Below are positions 43,631 to 54,070 of a stretch of 64,000 nucleotides of DNA, piece by piece. The notes beneath the pieces were generated by a model. It was not told the DNA's origin. It saw nothing but the letters and a program-made list of their open reading frames with translations, and searched no databases. The stretch spans positions 110,360,001-110,424,000 of the forward strand of contig OZ231126.1 of NCBI GenBank assembly GCA_965153355.1, read 5' to 3'. This DNA comes from Flaccisagitta enflata. Taxonomy: Eukaryota; Chaetognatha; Sagittoidea; Aphragmophora. The position numbers and the translations under genes were made by a program. Each line of letters begins with the position of its first letter. The stretch's first letter is position 1.

Positions 43631-46600
43631 GAGAAGCTTTTGGTTAAAACATATGACCATCGTTGTTTTGAGCTGGCAAGTGCCCAGCACACCAAATGAT
43701 AGGGAATGAGGTAGTGGACAGGGCTATGCTCGTCAATCTTGTTTCATGGGTGAGTTGAGCTGTCATTGGGTCAAGTATATATATCTCAGTCTCTGCAAGT
43801 CTTTGTTTCTCAATATGAGCATGTAACCTATCTTACACACTTTCCCATCTCGTATCTATCTGCGAAAAAGAAGAAATAGAACTCAAGAAAATGGACAGAA
43901 TCAAAAGATGATCGCTGGAGATGTGACTCTGTACCTGTACCAATGTGTATTTATGAAACAGTGGACTCATCCCATGAAAAGGAAATGGGTACCTACGCTG
44001 TTCATGCCTGTCACGATAAAAAGCCCGTCGTTGATAGAAAAGAGAAATGCCTGTCACAATAAGAGGCCCGTCATTGATACATAAGAAAAGCTTTTGGTAA
44101 AACATATGACAATCATTGTTTTGAGCAGGCAAGTGCCCAGCACACCAAATAATAGGGAATGAGGTAGTGGACAGGGCTTTGCTCGTCAATCATGTTTCAT
44201 GGGTGAGTTGAGCTGTCATTGGGTCAAGTATATATATCTCAGTCTCTGCAAGTCTTTGTTTCTCAATATGAGCATGTAACCTATCATACACACTTTCCCA
44301 TTCCGTATCTATCTGCGAAAAAGCAACGATTCATCCTCTTATAGTTTTAACCACAATGATAACTGATGACGGTTAAAGTGGAATCTTTCACCACAAAAGT
44401 CAAGCGTAATTTGAGAGTAATAGTCTTGATCTCATCCCATGAATAGGAAATGGGTGCCTACGCTGTTCATGCCTGTCACGATAAAAAGCCCGTCATTGAT
44501 AAAGGAAATGGGTGCCTACGCTGTTCATGCCTGTCTAGATAAAAGGCCCGTTGTTGATACATATGAGAAGCTTTTGGTTGAAACATATGACCATCGTTGT
44601 TTTGAGCTGGCAAGTGCCCAGCACACCAAATGATAGGGAATGAGGTAGTGGACAGGGCTATGCTCGTCAATCTTGTTTCATGGGTGAGTTGAGCTGTCAT
44701 TGGGTCAAGTATATATATCTCAGTCTCTGCAAGTCTTTGTTTCTCAATATGAGCATGTAACCTATCTTACACACTTTCCCATCCCGTATCTATCTGCGAA
44801 AAAGAAGAAATAGAACTCAAGAAAATGGACAGAATCAAAAGATGATCGCTGGAACTGTGACTCTGTACCTGTACCAATGTGTATCTTTGAAACAGTGGAC
44901 TCATCCCATGAAAAGGAAATGGGTACCTACGCTGTTCATGCCTGTCACGATAAAAAGCCCGTCGTTGATACAAAAGAGAAATGCCTGTCACAATAACAGG
45001 CCCGTCGTTGATACATGAGAAGAGCTTTTGGTAAAACATATGACCATCGTTGTTTTGAGCAGGCAAGTGCCCAGCACACCAAATAATAGGGAATGAGGTA
45101 GTGGACAGGGCTATGCTCGTCAATCATGTTTCATGGGTGAGTTGAACTGTCATTGGGTCAAGTATATATATCTCAGTCTCTGCAAGTCTTTGTTTCTCAA
45201 TACTAGCATGTAACCTATCATACACACTTTTCCATCCCGTATCTATCTGCGAAAAAGCAACGATTCATCCTCTTATAGTTTTAACCACAATAATAACTGA
45301 TGACGGTTAAAGTGGAATCTTTCACCGCAAAAGTCAAGCTTTATTTGAGAGTAATAGTCTTGATCTCATCCCATGAAAAGGAAATGGGTGCCTACGCTGT
45401 TCATGCCTGTCACGATAAAAAGCCTGTCATTGATAAAGTAAATGGGTGCCTACGCTGTTCATGCCAGTCTCGATAACAGGCCCGTTGTTGATACATAAGA
45501 GAAGCTTTTGGTTAAAACATATGACCATCCTTGTTTTGAGCTGGCAAGTGCCCAGCACACCAAATGATAGGGAATGAGGTAGTGGACAGGGCTATGCTCG
45601 TCAATCTTGTTTCATGGGTGAGTTGAGCTGTCATTGGGTCAAGTATATATATCTCAGTCTCTCTAAGTCTTTGTTTCTCAATATGAGCATGTAACCTATC
45701 TTACACACTTTCCCATCCCGTATCTATCTGCAAAAAAGAAGAAATAGAACTCAAGAAAATGGACAGAATCAAAAGATGATCGCTGGGGATGTGACTGTAC
45801 CTGTACCAATGTGTATCTTTGAAACAGTGGACTCATCCCATGAAAAGGAAATGGGTACCTACGCTGTTCATGCCTATCACGATAAAAAGCCCGTCGTTGA
45901 TACAAAAGAGAAATGCCTGTCACAATAACAGGCCTGTCGTTGATACATAAGAAGAGCTTTTGGTAAAACAATCTGCAAAAAAGAAGAAATAGAACTCAAG
46001 AAAATGGACAGAATCAAAAGATGATCGCTGGAGATGTGACAATGGGTGCCTACGCTGTTCATGCCTGTCTCGATAACAGGCCCGTTGTTGATACATAAGA
46101 GAAGCTTTTGGTTAAAACATATGACCATGGTTGTTTTGAGCTGGCAAGTGCCCAGCACACCAAATGATAGGGAATGAGGTAGTGGACAGGGCTATGCTCG
46201 TCAATCTTGTTTCATGGGTGAGTTGAGCTGTCATTGGGTCAAGTATATATATCTCAGTCTCTGCAAGTCTTTGTTTCTCAATATGAGCATGTAACCTATC
46301 TTACACACTTTCCCATCCCGTATCTATCTGTGAAAAAGAAGAAATAGAACTCAAGAAAATGGACAGAATCAAAAGATGATTGCTGGAGATGTGACTCTGT
46401 ACCTGTACCAATGTGTATCTTTGAAACAGTGGACTCATCCCATGAAAAGGAAATGGGTACCTACGCTGTTCATGCCTGTCACGATAAAAAGCCCGTCGTT
46501 GATACAAAAGAGAAATGCCTGTCACGATAACAGGCCCGTCGTTGATACATAAGAAGAGCTTTTGGTAAAACATATGACCATCGTTGTTTTGAGCAGGCAA

Positions 46601-46896
46601 GTGCCCAGCACACCAAATAATAGGGAATGAGGTAGTGGACAGGGCTATGCTCGTCAATCATGTTTCATGGGTGAGTTGAGCTGTCATTGGGTCAAGTATA
46701 TATATCTCAGTCTCTGCAAGTCTTTGTTTCTCAATATGAGCATGTAACCTATTATACACACTTTCCCATCCCGTATCTATCTGCGAAAAAGCAACAATTC
46801 ATCCTACGCTGTTAATGCCTGTCACCATAAAAAGCCCGTCGTTGATACAAAAGAGAAATGCCTGTCACGATAAGAGGCCCGTCGTTGATACATAAG
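43631..46896 (-). repeat. Dimeric exon-like tandem array, minus orientation
   Basis: Landmark GTTTCATGGGTGAGTTGAGC recurs at 43740, 44187, 44676, 45128, 45609, 46208 and 46660. Spacings alternate around 450 (type A) and 485 bp (type B), apart from one rearranged unit. On the minus strand both types have a pyrimidine tract and CAG acceptor followed by ATAGATACGGGATGGGAAAG. Type B reads on as IDTGWESVYDRLHAHIEKQR. Type A has TAA right after WESV. An open frame of about 118 codons crosses most units. Confidence 0.85.
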
Positions 46897-47176
46897 TTCT
46901 GAATGAACGAGGCGAGACTCGTCAATCAGAGGTGAGCAGAGCAAAATCTATCTAATGATTTATCTGTCTAAATGAGCGAAGCTAATTTTAGGAGAGAAAT
47001 GATTTCCAAGAAAGATTTTAATCAGACTGAAGCAAATTCGAAATCAACGCAGGGAGAGAGAATATTTGTGACCGATAAAAATGAGAGGAAGCAAAATCAT
47101 AATAAAATGGAAAATAACCAAAATAAGAGAAATGACCGATAAAATGAGAGAATGGCCAATGGCGCCATTCTTCTCT
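46897..47176 (+). repeat. Left 280-bp terminal direct repeat of the cassette
   Basis: Runs from TTCTGAATGAACGAGGCGAG to GGCGCCATTCTTCTCT. It matches 52757-53036 with about five substitutions. It is preceded by CATAAG (46891-46896). The first bases could be shifted left by up to three because AAG precedes both copies. Confidence 0.9.
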
Positions 47177-47551
47177 CGGCCTACAGCTACCTATCATGAC
47201 TAAAATTTTATCAAAAATTTTACTCAGATACAAAAATAACTCAGACCCCTGTATCAGAAAGAGAACTTGCTAAAAAGAAAATTCGTAAAAACTTAAGTAA
47301 GAAAAAGAACGAATTTGAAAAAGAAAAAAAAATGTGGAAAAATCGCGGTGTGCAATGCGATTGAAAAACCACATACATGAAAATTAGCAAACGAAATTAG
47401 CAATGAATTCCACGTATCCAAAAACAGGCATTGAGAGACACGTAATACGAGAATATGACATATGACAATTGACAAATGACAAATGACAACTCGATAAATT
47501 CAAAATGCAAATTTACAAAGCTAAAAATTTTGTTCAAACTGAGGTTAAAAT
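47177..47551. other. AT-rich internal leader of the cassette
   Basis: Nothing recognisable is seen. A-rich DNA follows the left direct repeat and has no match to a tRNA 3' end that I can identify. Confidence 0.4.
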
Positions 47552-48087
47552 ATGTTTCCTTCACACATGGACAAAGACCATCCAAAAATAAAAGTAGGTG
47601 ATCAGTCTACATTCATTCAGGTCACAATTGACCCGTGTGAAGAACTCAAATTTTTCCATCAATTTAAAAGAATGTCAAAATTGAGTGAAAAAGCATTTAT
47701 GTTTTCATCTGCACATAGACAAGGGCTGTCAATACGACTAGGGCAACGGACAATAAGAAGCCAAGTCTCAGTCATTTTCACTCTTCTTCCGCCACAAAAG
47801 AAGAATGAAGACAGACAGTGACAGACAGTGACAGACAGACACAAGGAAACTGCCAGTCCAAAAGGCAGACAAAACGAGTCAAACCAAAACGACTACGTGA
47901 AAAAGAAAACAAAATACTTCCCACAGTCAATTCTGATCGAAGCGAGTTGAGAAAAAGGGAAGGGGTGGAAGGGAAAGGGGTAGAGGGAGAGGAAAAAAAA
48001 AGAAACGTGCACGTGACTACTAAGTGGTTAATATTTTGTCAAAGAAAGACTGAGAAAAATACGAATAATATTTTTGTGGGAAAATAA
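47552..48087 (+). pseudogene. Small unknown frame interrupted at a short repeat
   Basis: An 89-codon ATG frame (MFPSHMDKDHPKIKVGDQST) stops inside a run of CAGTGACAGA repeats (47812-47840). A Lys/Arg-rich frame of similar length then continues in another register to 48087. A repeat-length change may have broken one basic protein of about 178 residues, but the two parts may also be unrelated. No family is recognised. Confidence 0.25.
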
Positions 48088-48658
48088 CGGTTAATATTTC
48101 TAGTGCCGTGGAAAAGTGAAATAACGGAAACTAGACCGGAAAAGGAACAAAAACATGTTGAAAAGTAAGAGGAGTGAGGGGAGAGAGAGAGGGAGGGGGA
48201 GAGGGGGAGAGAGAGGGGTGGGAGAAAGGGAGAGAGGGGGAATGGAGTTTGGAAGCACTCAATTCTAGGTGAATGATAATCGTAGTAGGCCTGAACATCG
48301 ACATGATAAGACTAAACAGCTGTCGATTCCCATCTTCAAGAAAAAAAAAAAACAACAAAATGTGGTGACCAACACAATAATTGTGTTTGAGAGAAACAGA
48401 ATAAATTGACAAAAAACATTAACAAACGATTTCTAAGTGAAGTGATTTCCTGCTCGTGCAAAAGAGGGAATCTCCTCAATGCTCATCGTACCTGCTATGA
48501 CGATGCCCCAATGCAAGGAGAGAAATTGAGAGAACACTAGTCGAGACAATTCTTGTAAAAATCATGAAAATAACAAATAGATTCGCAATTAGCGTATTCC
48601 CCTATAGTGAAATGCCGTACCCAGTTCATGAACTTGGAACGAATTCGCGGACAGTGAT
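48088..48658. other. Gene-free stretch with a purine-rich tract
   Basis: It includes a GAGAGAGGGAGGGGGAGA-type polypurine run (48170-48240). No credible exon is seen. Confidence 0.5.
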
Positions 48659-48898
48659 AACTTTAAGTAGCTTCAAGTAACTTTAAGTAACTTTAAGTAA
48701 CTTTAAGTAACTTTAAGTAACTTTAAGTAACTTTAAGTAACTTTAAGTAACCTTAAGTAACTTTAAGTAACTTCAAGTAAGAACTTTAAGTAACCTTAAG
48801 TAACTTTAAGTAACTTTAAGTAACCTTAAGTAACATTAAGTAACTTTAACTTTAAGTAACTTTAAGTAACTTTAAGCAACTTTTAGTAGCTTTAAGTA
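48659..48898 (+). repeat. 10-bp (TAACTTTAAG)n tandem repeat
   Basis: About 22 units of TAACTTTAAG with C/T variants (TAACCTTAAG, TAACTTCAAG) and two small phase breaks. Confidence 0.95.
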
Positions 48899-49043
48899 AG
48901 AAACAGCCCGCAAAAAAAAGTTCGTGACCCGGTAATAATGAATTTGCCGAAGCGCGAAATTCAGTATAGCGAATCATATATTTTCATAAAACCCTCAGTT
49001 ATCCACAATGTTGCTTTCGCCTTGAAATATGATGAAGGATGTA

Positions 49044-49589
49044 CAGTACGATGGGAGCAATAACGACCAAGACTGGAGGATAATTTTTAGGTACCTTAAT
49101 TTTGTTTGTATTATAAAATATTTGAGATCTAGGGTTATTAAAGGTTGCTTTATTGATTGAAAATATTTGCGTCTCTCAAACTCAAACTTGCGACTTGACC
49201 TCATCAAGATTTCATTTTTCAAAGTTCTAACCTATCTCAATAGATTGGGTGGAAAATTTATGATGGTTTAGAAAAAAAATCTATTCAATTGTCTATTTTT
49301 ATACAGAAACTATTTTAAGTTTTGCCTAAAAATTAATTTGCATAACTTATGTTAATTAAACACAAATTATACAAAAATTTTTGCCCAATCTAATGAATAT
49401 GGTTAGAACCTTAAAAAATGAAGTCTTGATGAGGTCAAGTCACAAGTTGAGGTTTTAGAGACGCAAATGCATTCACTCAATAGAGCAACCTTTAGTTAGT
49501 CTAGATCTCAAATATTTCATGATATAGATAAGATTAGGATACCTAAAATTTATCCTCCAGTCTAGGTCGTCATTGCTCCCATCGTACTG
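49044..49589. mobile_element. 546-bp hairpin MITE with CAGTACGATGGGAGCAAT ends
   Basis: The terminal inverted repeat CAGTACGATGGGAGCAAT is flanked by TA on both sides. The two halves (49044-49253 and 49383-49589) pair along about 200 bp with scattered mismatches around a loop of about 130 bp. No coding capacity. TA plus CAGT ends suggest a Tc1/mariner-type MITE (inference). Confidence 0.8.
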
Positions 49590-50342
49590 TAGTAGATCCG
49601 AATTTTGTTTTCAGTTCCACCGACAAAATGCTGCTTGTCATCGTCGATATCAGTCAACCCAGACTATTCACCATTAGCCAAAATTGTCACATTATTTCTC
49701 TCTCACCACCTCAATCCACCAATTTACCAAGACGCAAAACCCGAGGACGCATTAGTCGTTGCCATGGAAACGCAAAACAAGCGCGAGAATCGATTCCCGT
49801 TTCCGAGAAATGCCGGAAACTGGAGTCAACTGCGGAGAATCTTTCCCCACTATCCAAATCGAGCTCCGAAGGAGGAGGAGGAGGAGGAGGAGGAGGAGAA
49901 AAACGCGTCACCGTCGTGAATCGGGATTCAACGTTGGAAGACAGGATTTCCACCAATCAGAGCGCAAGGAACCGACGCCACGTCGTGGGCGCGGTTGAGA
50001 AGCGGAGGACGTCTCCCCCCTCCTGCGAAGACCGGAAGTAATCCAATGCGCGTGCCGCAGCGCTCGTAACGTCATGGAAACAACAAAAACTCGTCTCTGG
50101 TTAGTTGATAAAAATCGGCGATGAAGAAGAGGAGCGAGAGAAAAATCGTAAGACAGTTTTGACGATAAAAATTGAGTGGGAGATGAGGAAGATGGAGAGA
50201 GTAATGATGCACGTAACTCATCAAAGAGACGCAGACGTGGGACAATACTTAAGCTAACGCACCGTCGTGAAGTACAACGGGATCATCAACCATCCATCAT
50301 TACTGTCAATCACCATCCACCGAATAGATATAACTTTGGTCC
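49590..50342. other. CpG-rich, gene-free stretch
   Basis: From about 49740 to 50100 the DNA becomes CpG-rich, with a GGAGGA run (49870-49900). Several overlapping frames are open but none looks like protein. It may be promoter-like; no TATA box was chosen. Confidence 0.4.
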
Positions 50343-50580
50343 ATGACGGTCCCCGACAGTCCCCGACGATTGCGGTGCCCATCGATCACGGTGCCCTTCG
50401 GTCGCGGTGCCCGATGGTTGCGGTGCCCGTCGGTTGCGGTGCCCGGCAGTCGCAGTGCCCCGTTGGTCGCGGTGCCCCGTCGGATGCGGTGCCCCGTCGG
50501 TTGCGGTGCCTGTTGGTTGCGGTGCCCCGTCGGTTGCGGTGCCCCGTCGGTTGCGGTGCCCCGTCGGTCGCGGTCCCCGA
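50343..50580 (+). repeat. 16-17-bp GC-rich tandem repeat
   Basis: About 14 units of GTTGCGGTGCCCCGTCG and variants. Opposite-strand frames through it are repeat artefacts. Confidence 0.9.
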
Positions 50581-50786
50581 CAATGATGACACAAAGTAAA
50601 TCCAAAGATGTTGAGGGGGAAAACGGGGAAATAGAGCAAAGGAGAAGAAGATGGAGTGGAGGAGATGGAGTGGAGGAAGAGGAGTGGAGATGGAGAAGAG
50701 GTAACGGAACAAAGTTGTTGGCAAAATTTAGCAAAAGCCGATATTACACCCATCCAAAAATGAGGGTGTAAATCCATTTGTCCGTT

Positions 50787-52487
50787 TCAAGTCCCGGCAA
50801 ATGAAAGGAGGGGAGAACATCCAAAAAGCGGTGATGACGGTGGAGGCGGCGACGGAAATGGTACCGCCACAGCAGTTGATGGCAGTGGTTGCATCATGCG
50901 TCGGAAACACTCTTCCACAATTTTCACCACAAGACGATGATCTACAGTTCCACTCCCACGCCGGCGACGTCTTCTTCTGCGTCTCTTCTTTCCTCCCTCA
51001 CTTTCAAACTGAACTCCATCACTTCCAAGCTGATCTCCGTCACTTCCCAGACCATCTCCATCACTTCCAGACTGATCCCCATCAGTCGTAGATGACACAT
51101 CCTCCGATGAATCAACATCACTCCCCTTAAAAGAGCTTCCATCACTACTCCCTCCCACATTCCGCCCACCATCACCACACCCACTAACAGCACTTCCCAT
51201 CCATACACCTCCTGCAACACCATCCAGCTGCTTATGAGAAAGTATGTAAGGTGGTGGTGATGGCGGCGGCGTCGGTGTTGACGTTGTTGGCTTCGGCGGC
51301 AAAGGCGCAGGTAGAGACAACGGCAGAGCAACATCCAATAAATGAATAGACGACGATGGAGGCGGCGTTGGCAGCGGCGTCAGCGGCGGCGTTGGCAGTG
51401 GCGTTGGCAGCGGTTCTTCCTTTACATGAGACAATAACAACATCGATGACGATGAGGAACCAGATGACGTCATTGATGCCATAAAAGTCACCTTCTCAGT
51501 TGGCTGAGAGAGCGAGATTCCGGAAGTGGTGCTGGCATCGGCAAGAGACGAGGAGGAAGGGGAAGGGAGTATCAGTGGTGACGGCGGTAGTGGCGGCTGC
51601 TGCGGCGGAGGTGGCTGACGCGGCTGCGGCGGCTGCTGCGGTGGCGGCTGACGCGGTGGCGGCGGCTGATGCTGCGGAGGCGGCTGAGCCTGCGGTGGCG
51701 GCTGCTGCGGCGGCGGCTGACGCGGCGGCGGCGGCTGATGCGGCTGATGCGGCGGATGCGGCGGAGGCGGCTGACGCGGCTGCGGCGGCTGCTGCGGTGG
51801 CGGCTGACGCGGCGGCGGCGGCTGCTGCGGCGGTGGCGGCCGACACCGAACTGGACGCCCTGTCGCCCTATCAATTGGCGGTGGGGGAACCCACGCCACC
51901 AAACACGCGTCACAGGAGGAGGTGAAGCTGGAATGACGCTTACAGTACCAGTGACGCGAAGGTCGACGCCCGGTTGCCACCGGCATGGCGCCCGATTTAG
52001 CGCCGGAAGTAACGCCGGGTACACGTGATGAGGAAGAGGAGGGGAAGGAGGATGGTTGAGGAAAAGAAGATGAGTCTGGTTTGGAAAAAAGTCGAAATTT
52101 CGAAGATTCTTCGATTTCTTTGGACTTTTTTGCGACGGCGAGAGCCGCTTTTATTGGTAATCCTGATTTCGCTGGAGTAGGAATCCCTGAGTGTTTTGGT
52201 CTTCGATGATGAGACGTCGAAGCGCCGACAGCGATAATACCGCCTATCACCAACAGTTCCCAAAGTATCCATCGCAACCTTGAGTCAGAGGAACTAACGT
52301 CGCAACTGAAAGACGACACTACAGACAACTCACTCTTTAGAAAGACAAATGCTCCTTCAATTATTCCCTCACAGTTCGTCACATCAACGGATATTTGGGT
52401 CAATTGCTTCTCCAAATCAACAAAAAATTTTCCAATGAGGGAATCATCGTTGCCAAGGTGGACACGAAAAGAACATGAGTTCGTCAT
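50787..52487 (-). CDS. 566-residue proline/glutamine-rich protein with one membrane span and a Cys/His motif
   Basis: The frame starts at the ATG at 52487 (MTNSCSFRVHLGNDD). Residues 1-70 look globular. Residues 71-90 (LRWILWELLVIGGIIAVGAS) are a probable transmembrane helix. A Ser-rich stretch follows, then a CX2HX6CX2C cluster (C182, H185, C192, C195) that could bind zinc. Next come about 100 residues of PPPQQ/PPRQP repeats, a Ser/Pro/Thr-rich part, an Asp/Gly/Ser acidic part, a run of about ten Arg and a helical C-terminus (HRLVVKIVEECFRRMM). The continuous frame across 1.7 kb with domain-like ends supports a real gene, although Ala-rich frames are also open opposite the GCGGCT repeats. 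It lies inside the 6.1-kb cassette on the opposite strand to 47552-48087. Family unknown. Confidence 0.6.
   Translation of the reverse strand: MTNSCSFRVHLGNDDSLIGKFFVDLEKQLTQISVDVTNCEGIIEGAFVFLKSELSVVSSFSCDVSSSDSRLRWILWELLVIGGIIAVGASTSHHRRPKHSGIPTPAKSGLPIKAALAVAKKSKEIEESSKFRLFSKPDSSSFPQPSSFPSSSSSRVPGVTSGAKSGAMPVATGRRPSRHWYCKRHSSFTSSCDACLVAWVPPPPIDRATGRPVRCRPPPPQQPPPPRQPPPQQPPQPRQPPPPHPPHQPHQPPPPRQPPPQQPPPQAQPPPQHQPPPPRQPPPQQPPQPRQPPPPQQPPLPPSPLILPSPSSSSLADASTTSGISLSQPTEKVTFMASMTSSGSSSSSMLLLSHVKEEPLPTPLPTPPLTPLPTPPPSSSIHLLDVALPLSLPAPLPPKPTTSTPTPPPSPPPYILSHKQLDGVAGGVWMGSAVSGCGDGGRNVGGSSDGSSFKGSDVDSSEDVSSTTDGDQSGSDGDGLGSDGDQLGSDGVQFESEGGKKRRRRRRRRRGSGTVDHRLVVKIVEECFRRMMQPLPSTAVAVPFPSPPPPSSPLFGCSPLLSFAGT
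51590..51840 (-). repeat. (GCGGCT/GCGGAG)n low-complexity tract in the 566-codon gene
   Basis: Imperfect 6-, 9- and 12-bp units encode the Pro/Gln/Arg repeats. They leave Ala-rich and Arg-rich frames open on both strands; those are shadows. Confidence 0.85.
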
Positions 52488-52756
52488 TTTCAAATTAGAG
52501 GTTAATTGAATGGTGTGGCGAAAACTAATCCGTTAGTGTGAGACATAAGGTAATTGTCAAGAGACACTACGAGATTGAGTCAAAGTCGTTTTCAATTTTA
52601 AAATCGAGAGAATGACGTCGGGAACGTGAAGATAAGCTTGAAATTGTTTGTTTGTTTGTCTTTTCTCAGCGAAAAAAGGTATTGAAAGGTTGGTAGGTGA
52701 AAAATGGTCAAAGGCGAGGCTATGGGAATAAGTCAATTCCACAAGCGCACACCAAG

Positions 52757-53036
52757 TTCTGAATGAACGAGGCGAGACTCGTCAATCAGAGGTGAGCAGA
52801 GCAAAATCTATCTAATGATTTATCTGTCTGAATGAGCGAAGCTAATTTTAGGAGAGAAATGATTTCCAAGAAAGATTTTAATCAGACTGAAGCAAATTTG
52901 AAATCAACGCAGGGGGAGAGAATATGTGTGACCAATAAAAATGAGAGGAAGCAAAATCATAATAAAATGGAAAATAACCAAAATAAGAGAAATGACCGAT
53001 AAAATGAGAGAATGGCCAATGGCGCCATTCTTCTCT
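52757..53036 (+). repeat. Right 280-bp terminal direct repeat of the cassette
   Basis: A copy of 46897-47176, followed by CATAAG at 53037-53042 and then directly by array sequence. About 98% identity between the two repeats implies a recent insertion. Confidence 0.9.
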
Positions 53037-53193
53037 CATAAGAAAAGCTTTTGGTAAAACATATGACAATCGTTGTTTTGAGCAGGCAAGTGCCCAGCAC
53101 ACCAAATAATAGGGAATGAGGTAGTGGACAGGGCTATGCTCGTCAATCATGTTTCATGGGTGAGTTGAGCTGTCATTGGGTCAAGTATATAAA

Positions 53194-54070
53194 CAGTCGA
53201 GCTTCACTAGAGCGCACCCGCTAATAAGGCATCCCTCGCATCAAGGCATGATTTGAAAAGTCCCAACTTTTTTCACTTAATTCCTTTGTTGATAAGCCCC
53301 GCATATAAGGCACCCGGCTATTAGGCAAATTTCACTATAGCGCATGAAAAATGGGGTTCTTGGTGAATATTTTGCTCACTTTGAAGGCATCTGACAAACA
53401 AAGTGATGAGGAGGTGGATAATTCAGTAAGGAAGAGAAGGAAATAGAAGGAGAAGAAATACCGATAAAAGTGATAATGATGGTGAAGAGGAATACTAATG
53501 AAAATGAAGAGGTGTACCAATGATGGAAAGGAGCATCGATAATGATGATGAAGAGCAAGTGAAGAGAGAGGAGGGAGATGATGAAGAAGAAGAAGAGTGA
53601 AAGTCGATAAGCCGATAAATCCATGCCAATAAGAGATCGATGATGACATGTTAGTGTCTGAACGACATTTTCAACCACTTTGAGCAAAAGGTCTAAGAAT
53701 GGTCGCCAACATGCTTGTTTCAAAATCGATAAACATGACACACTCGGATCTGTCCATATCTTTTAAGCACTGCAGTCACTTATTCATGGCTAGTTAGGTG
53801 GCGAGATGGCTAATGAATAATGATAATGGTGAGACTGTTTACTTTTTGCAAAAAGTGGAGGAAGATCCGAATATTTTTTGTTGCCACTTCAAAACATCCA
53901 TCTTTGCCTATTTGATTGTTTTCAAACCAAAAGAAAGAATAAGTAAAGCATATATGAGTCCTATGCATTCAGTATGGTGCAGAAATGCAAATACTCTGCT
54001 ATAAAGCACCCCGCCTTGAAGGCATGAAATCAAATGGTCCCTTGAGATGCCTTCTAGTGAAGCTTAACTG
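53194..54070. mobile_element. 877-bp pogo/Tigger-like non-autonomous element
   Basis: The ends are CAGTCGAGCTTCACTAGA and, on the other strand, CAGTTAAGCTTCACTAGA. The element interrupts the array motif GTCAAGTATATATATCTCAG, with TA on one side and AA on the other. CAGTYRAGC-type ends and CACTATAGCGCAT-like inner motifs are characteristic of pogo/Tigger elements. The interior has acidic low-complexity pieces and many stops, with no intact transposase. Confidence 0.65.

Larger units (their letters stand above)
46897..53036. mobile_element. 6.14-kb insertion cassette with terminal direct repeats and CATAAG duplication
   Basis: The cassette is bounded by 280-bp direct repeats, with CATAAG immediately outside both ends (46891-46896, 53037-53042). 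Removing it with one CATAAG restores the local array consensus GATACATAAGAAAAGCTTTT, as seen at 44070-44090. This is the layout of an LTR-type insertion. However, the repeat ends are not TG...CA, and no reverse transcriptase, integrase or primer-binding site was recognised. It carries at least one long proline-rich gene and a MITE. It could be a non-autonomous LTR element with captured host DNA, or a duplication-mediated insertion. Confidence 0.65.

Noticed and set aside
50267-50777. Overlapping frames of 110-155 codons on both strands
   Set aside because: They are produced by the 16-17-bp GC-rich tandem repeat; no conserved non-repeat sequence.
51496-51925. Ala-rich and Arg-rich frames of 116-150 codons opposite or overlapping the 566-codon gene
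   Set aside because: They are shadows of GCGGCT-type repeats and lack any non-repeat sequence.
46897-53036. Ordinary LTR retrotransposon
   Set aside because: No reverse transcriptase, integrase, protease or primer-binding site was recognised and the repeat ends are not TG...CA; kept as an unclassified cassette.
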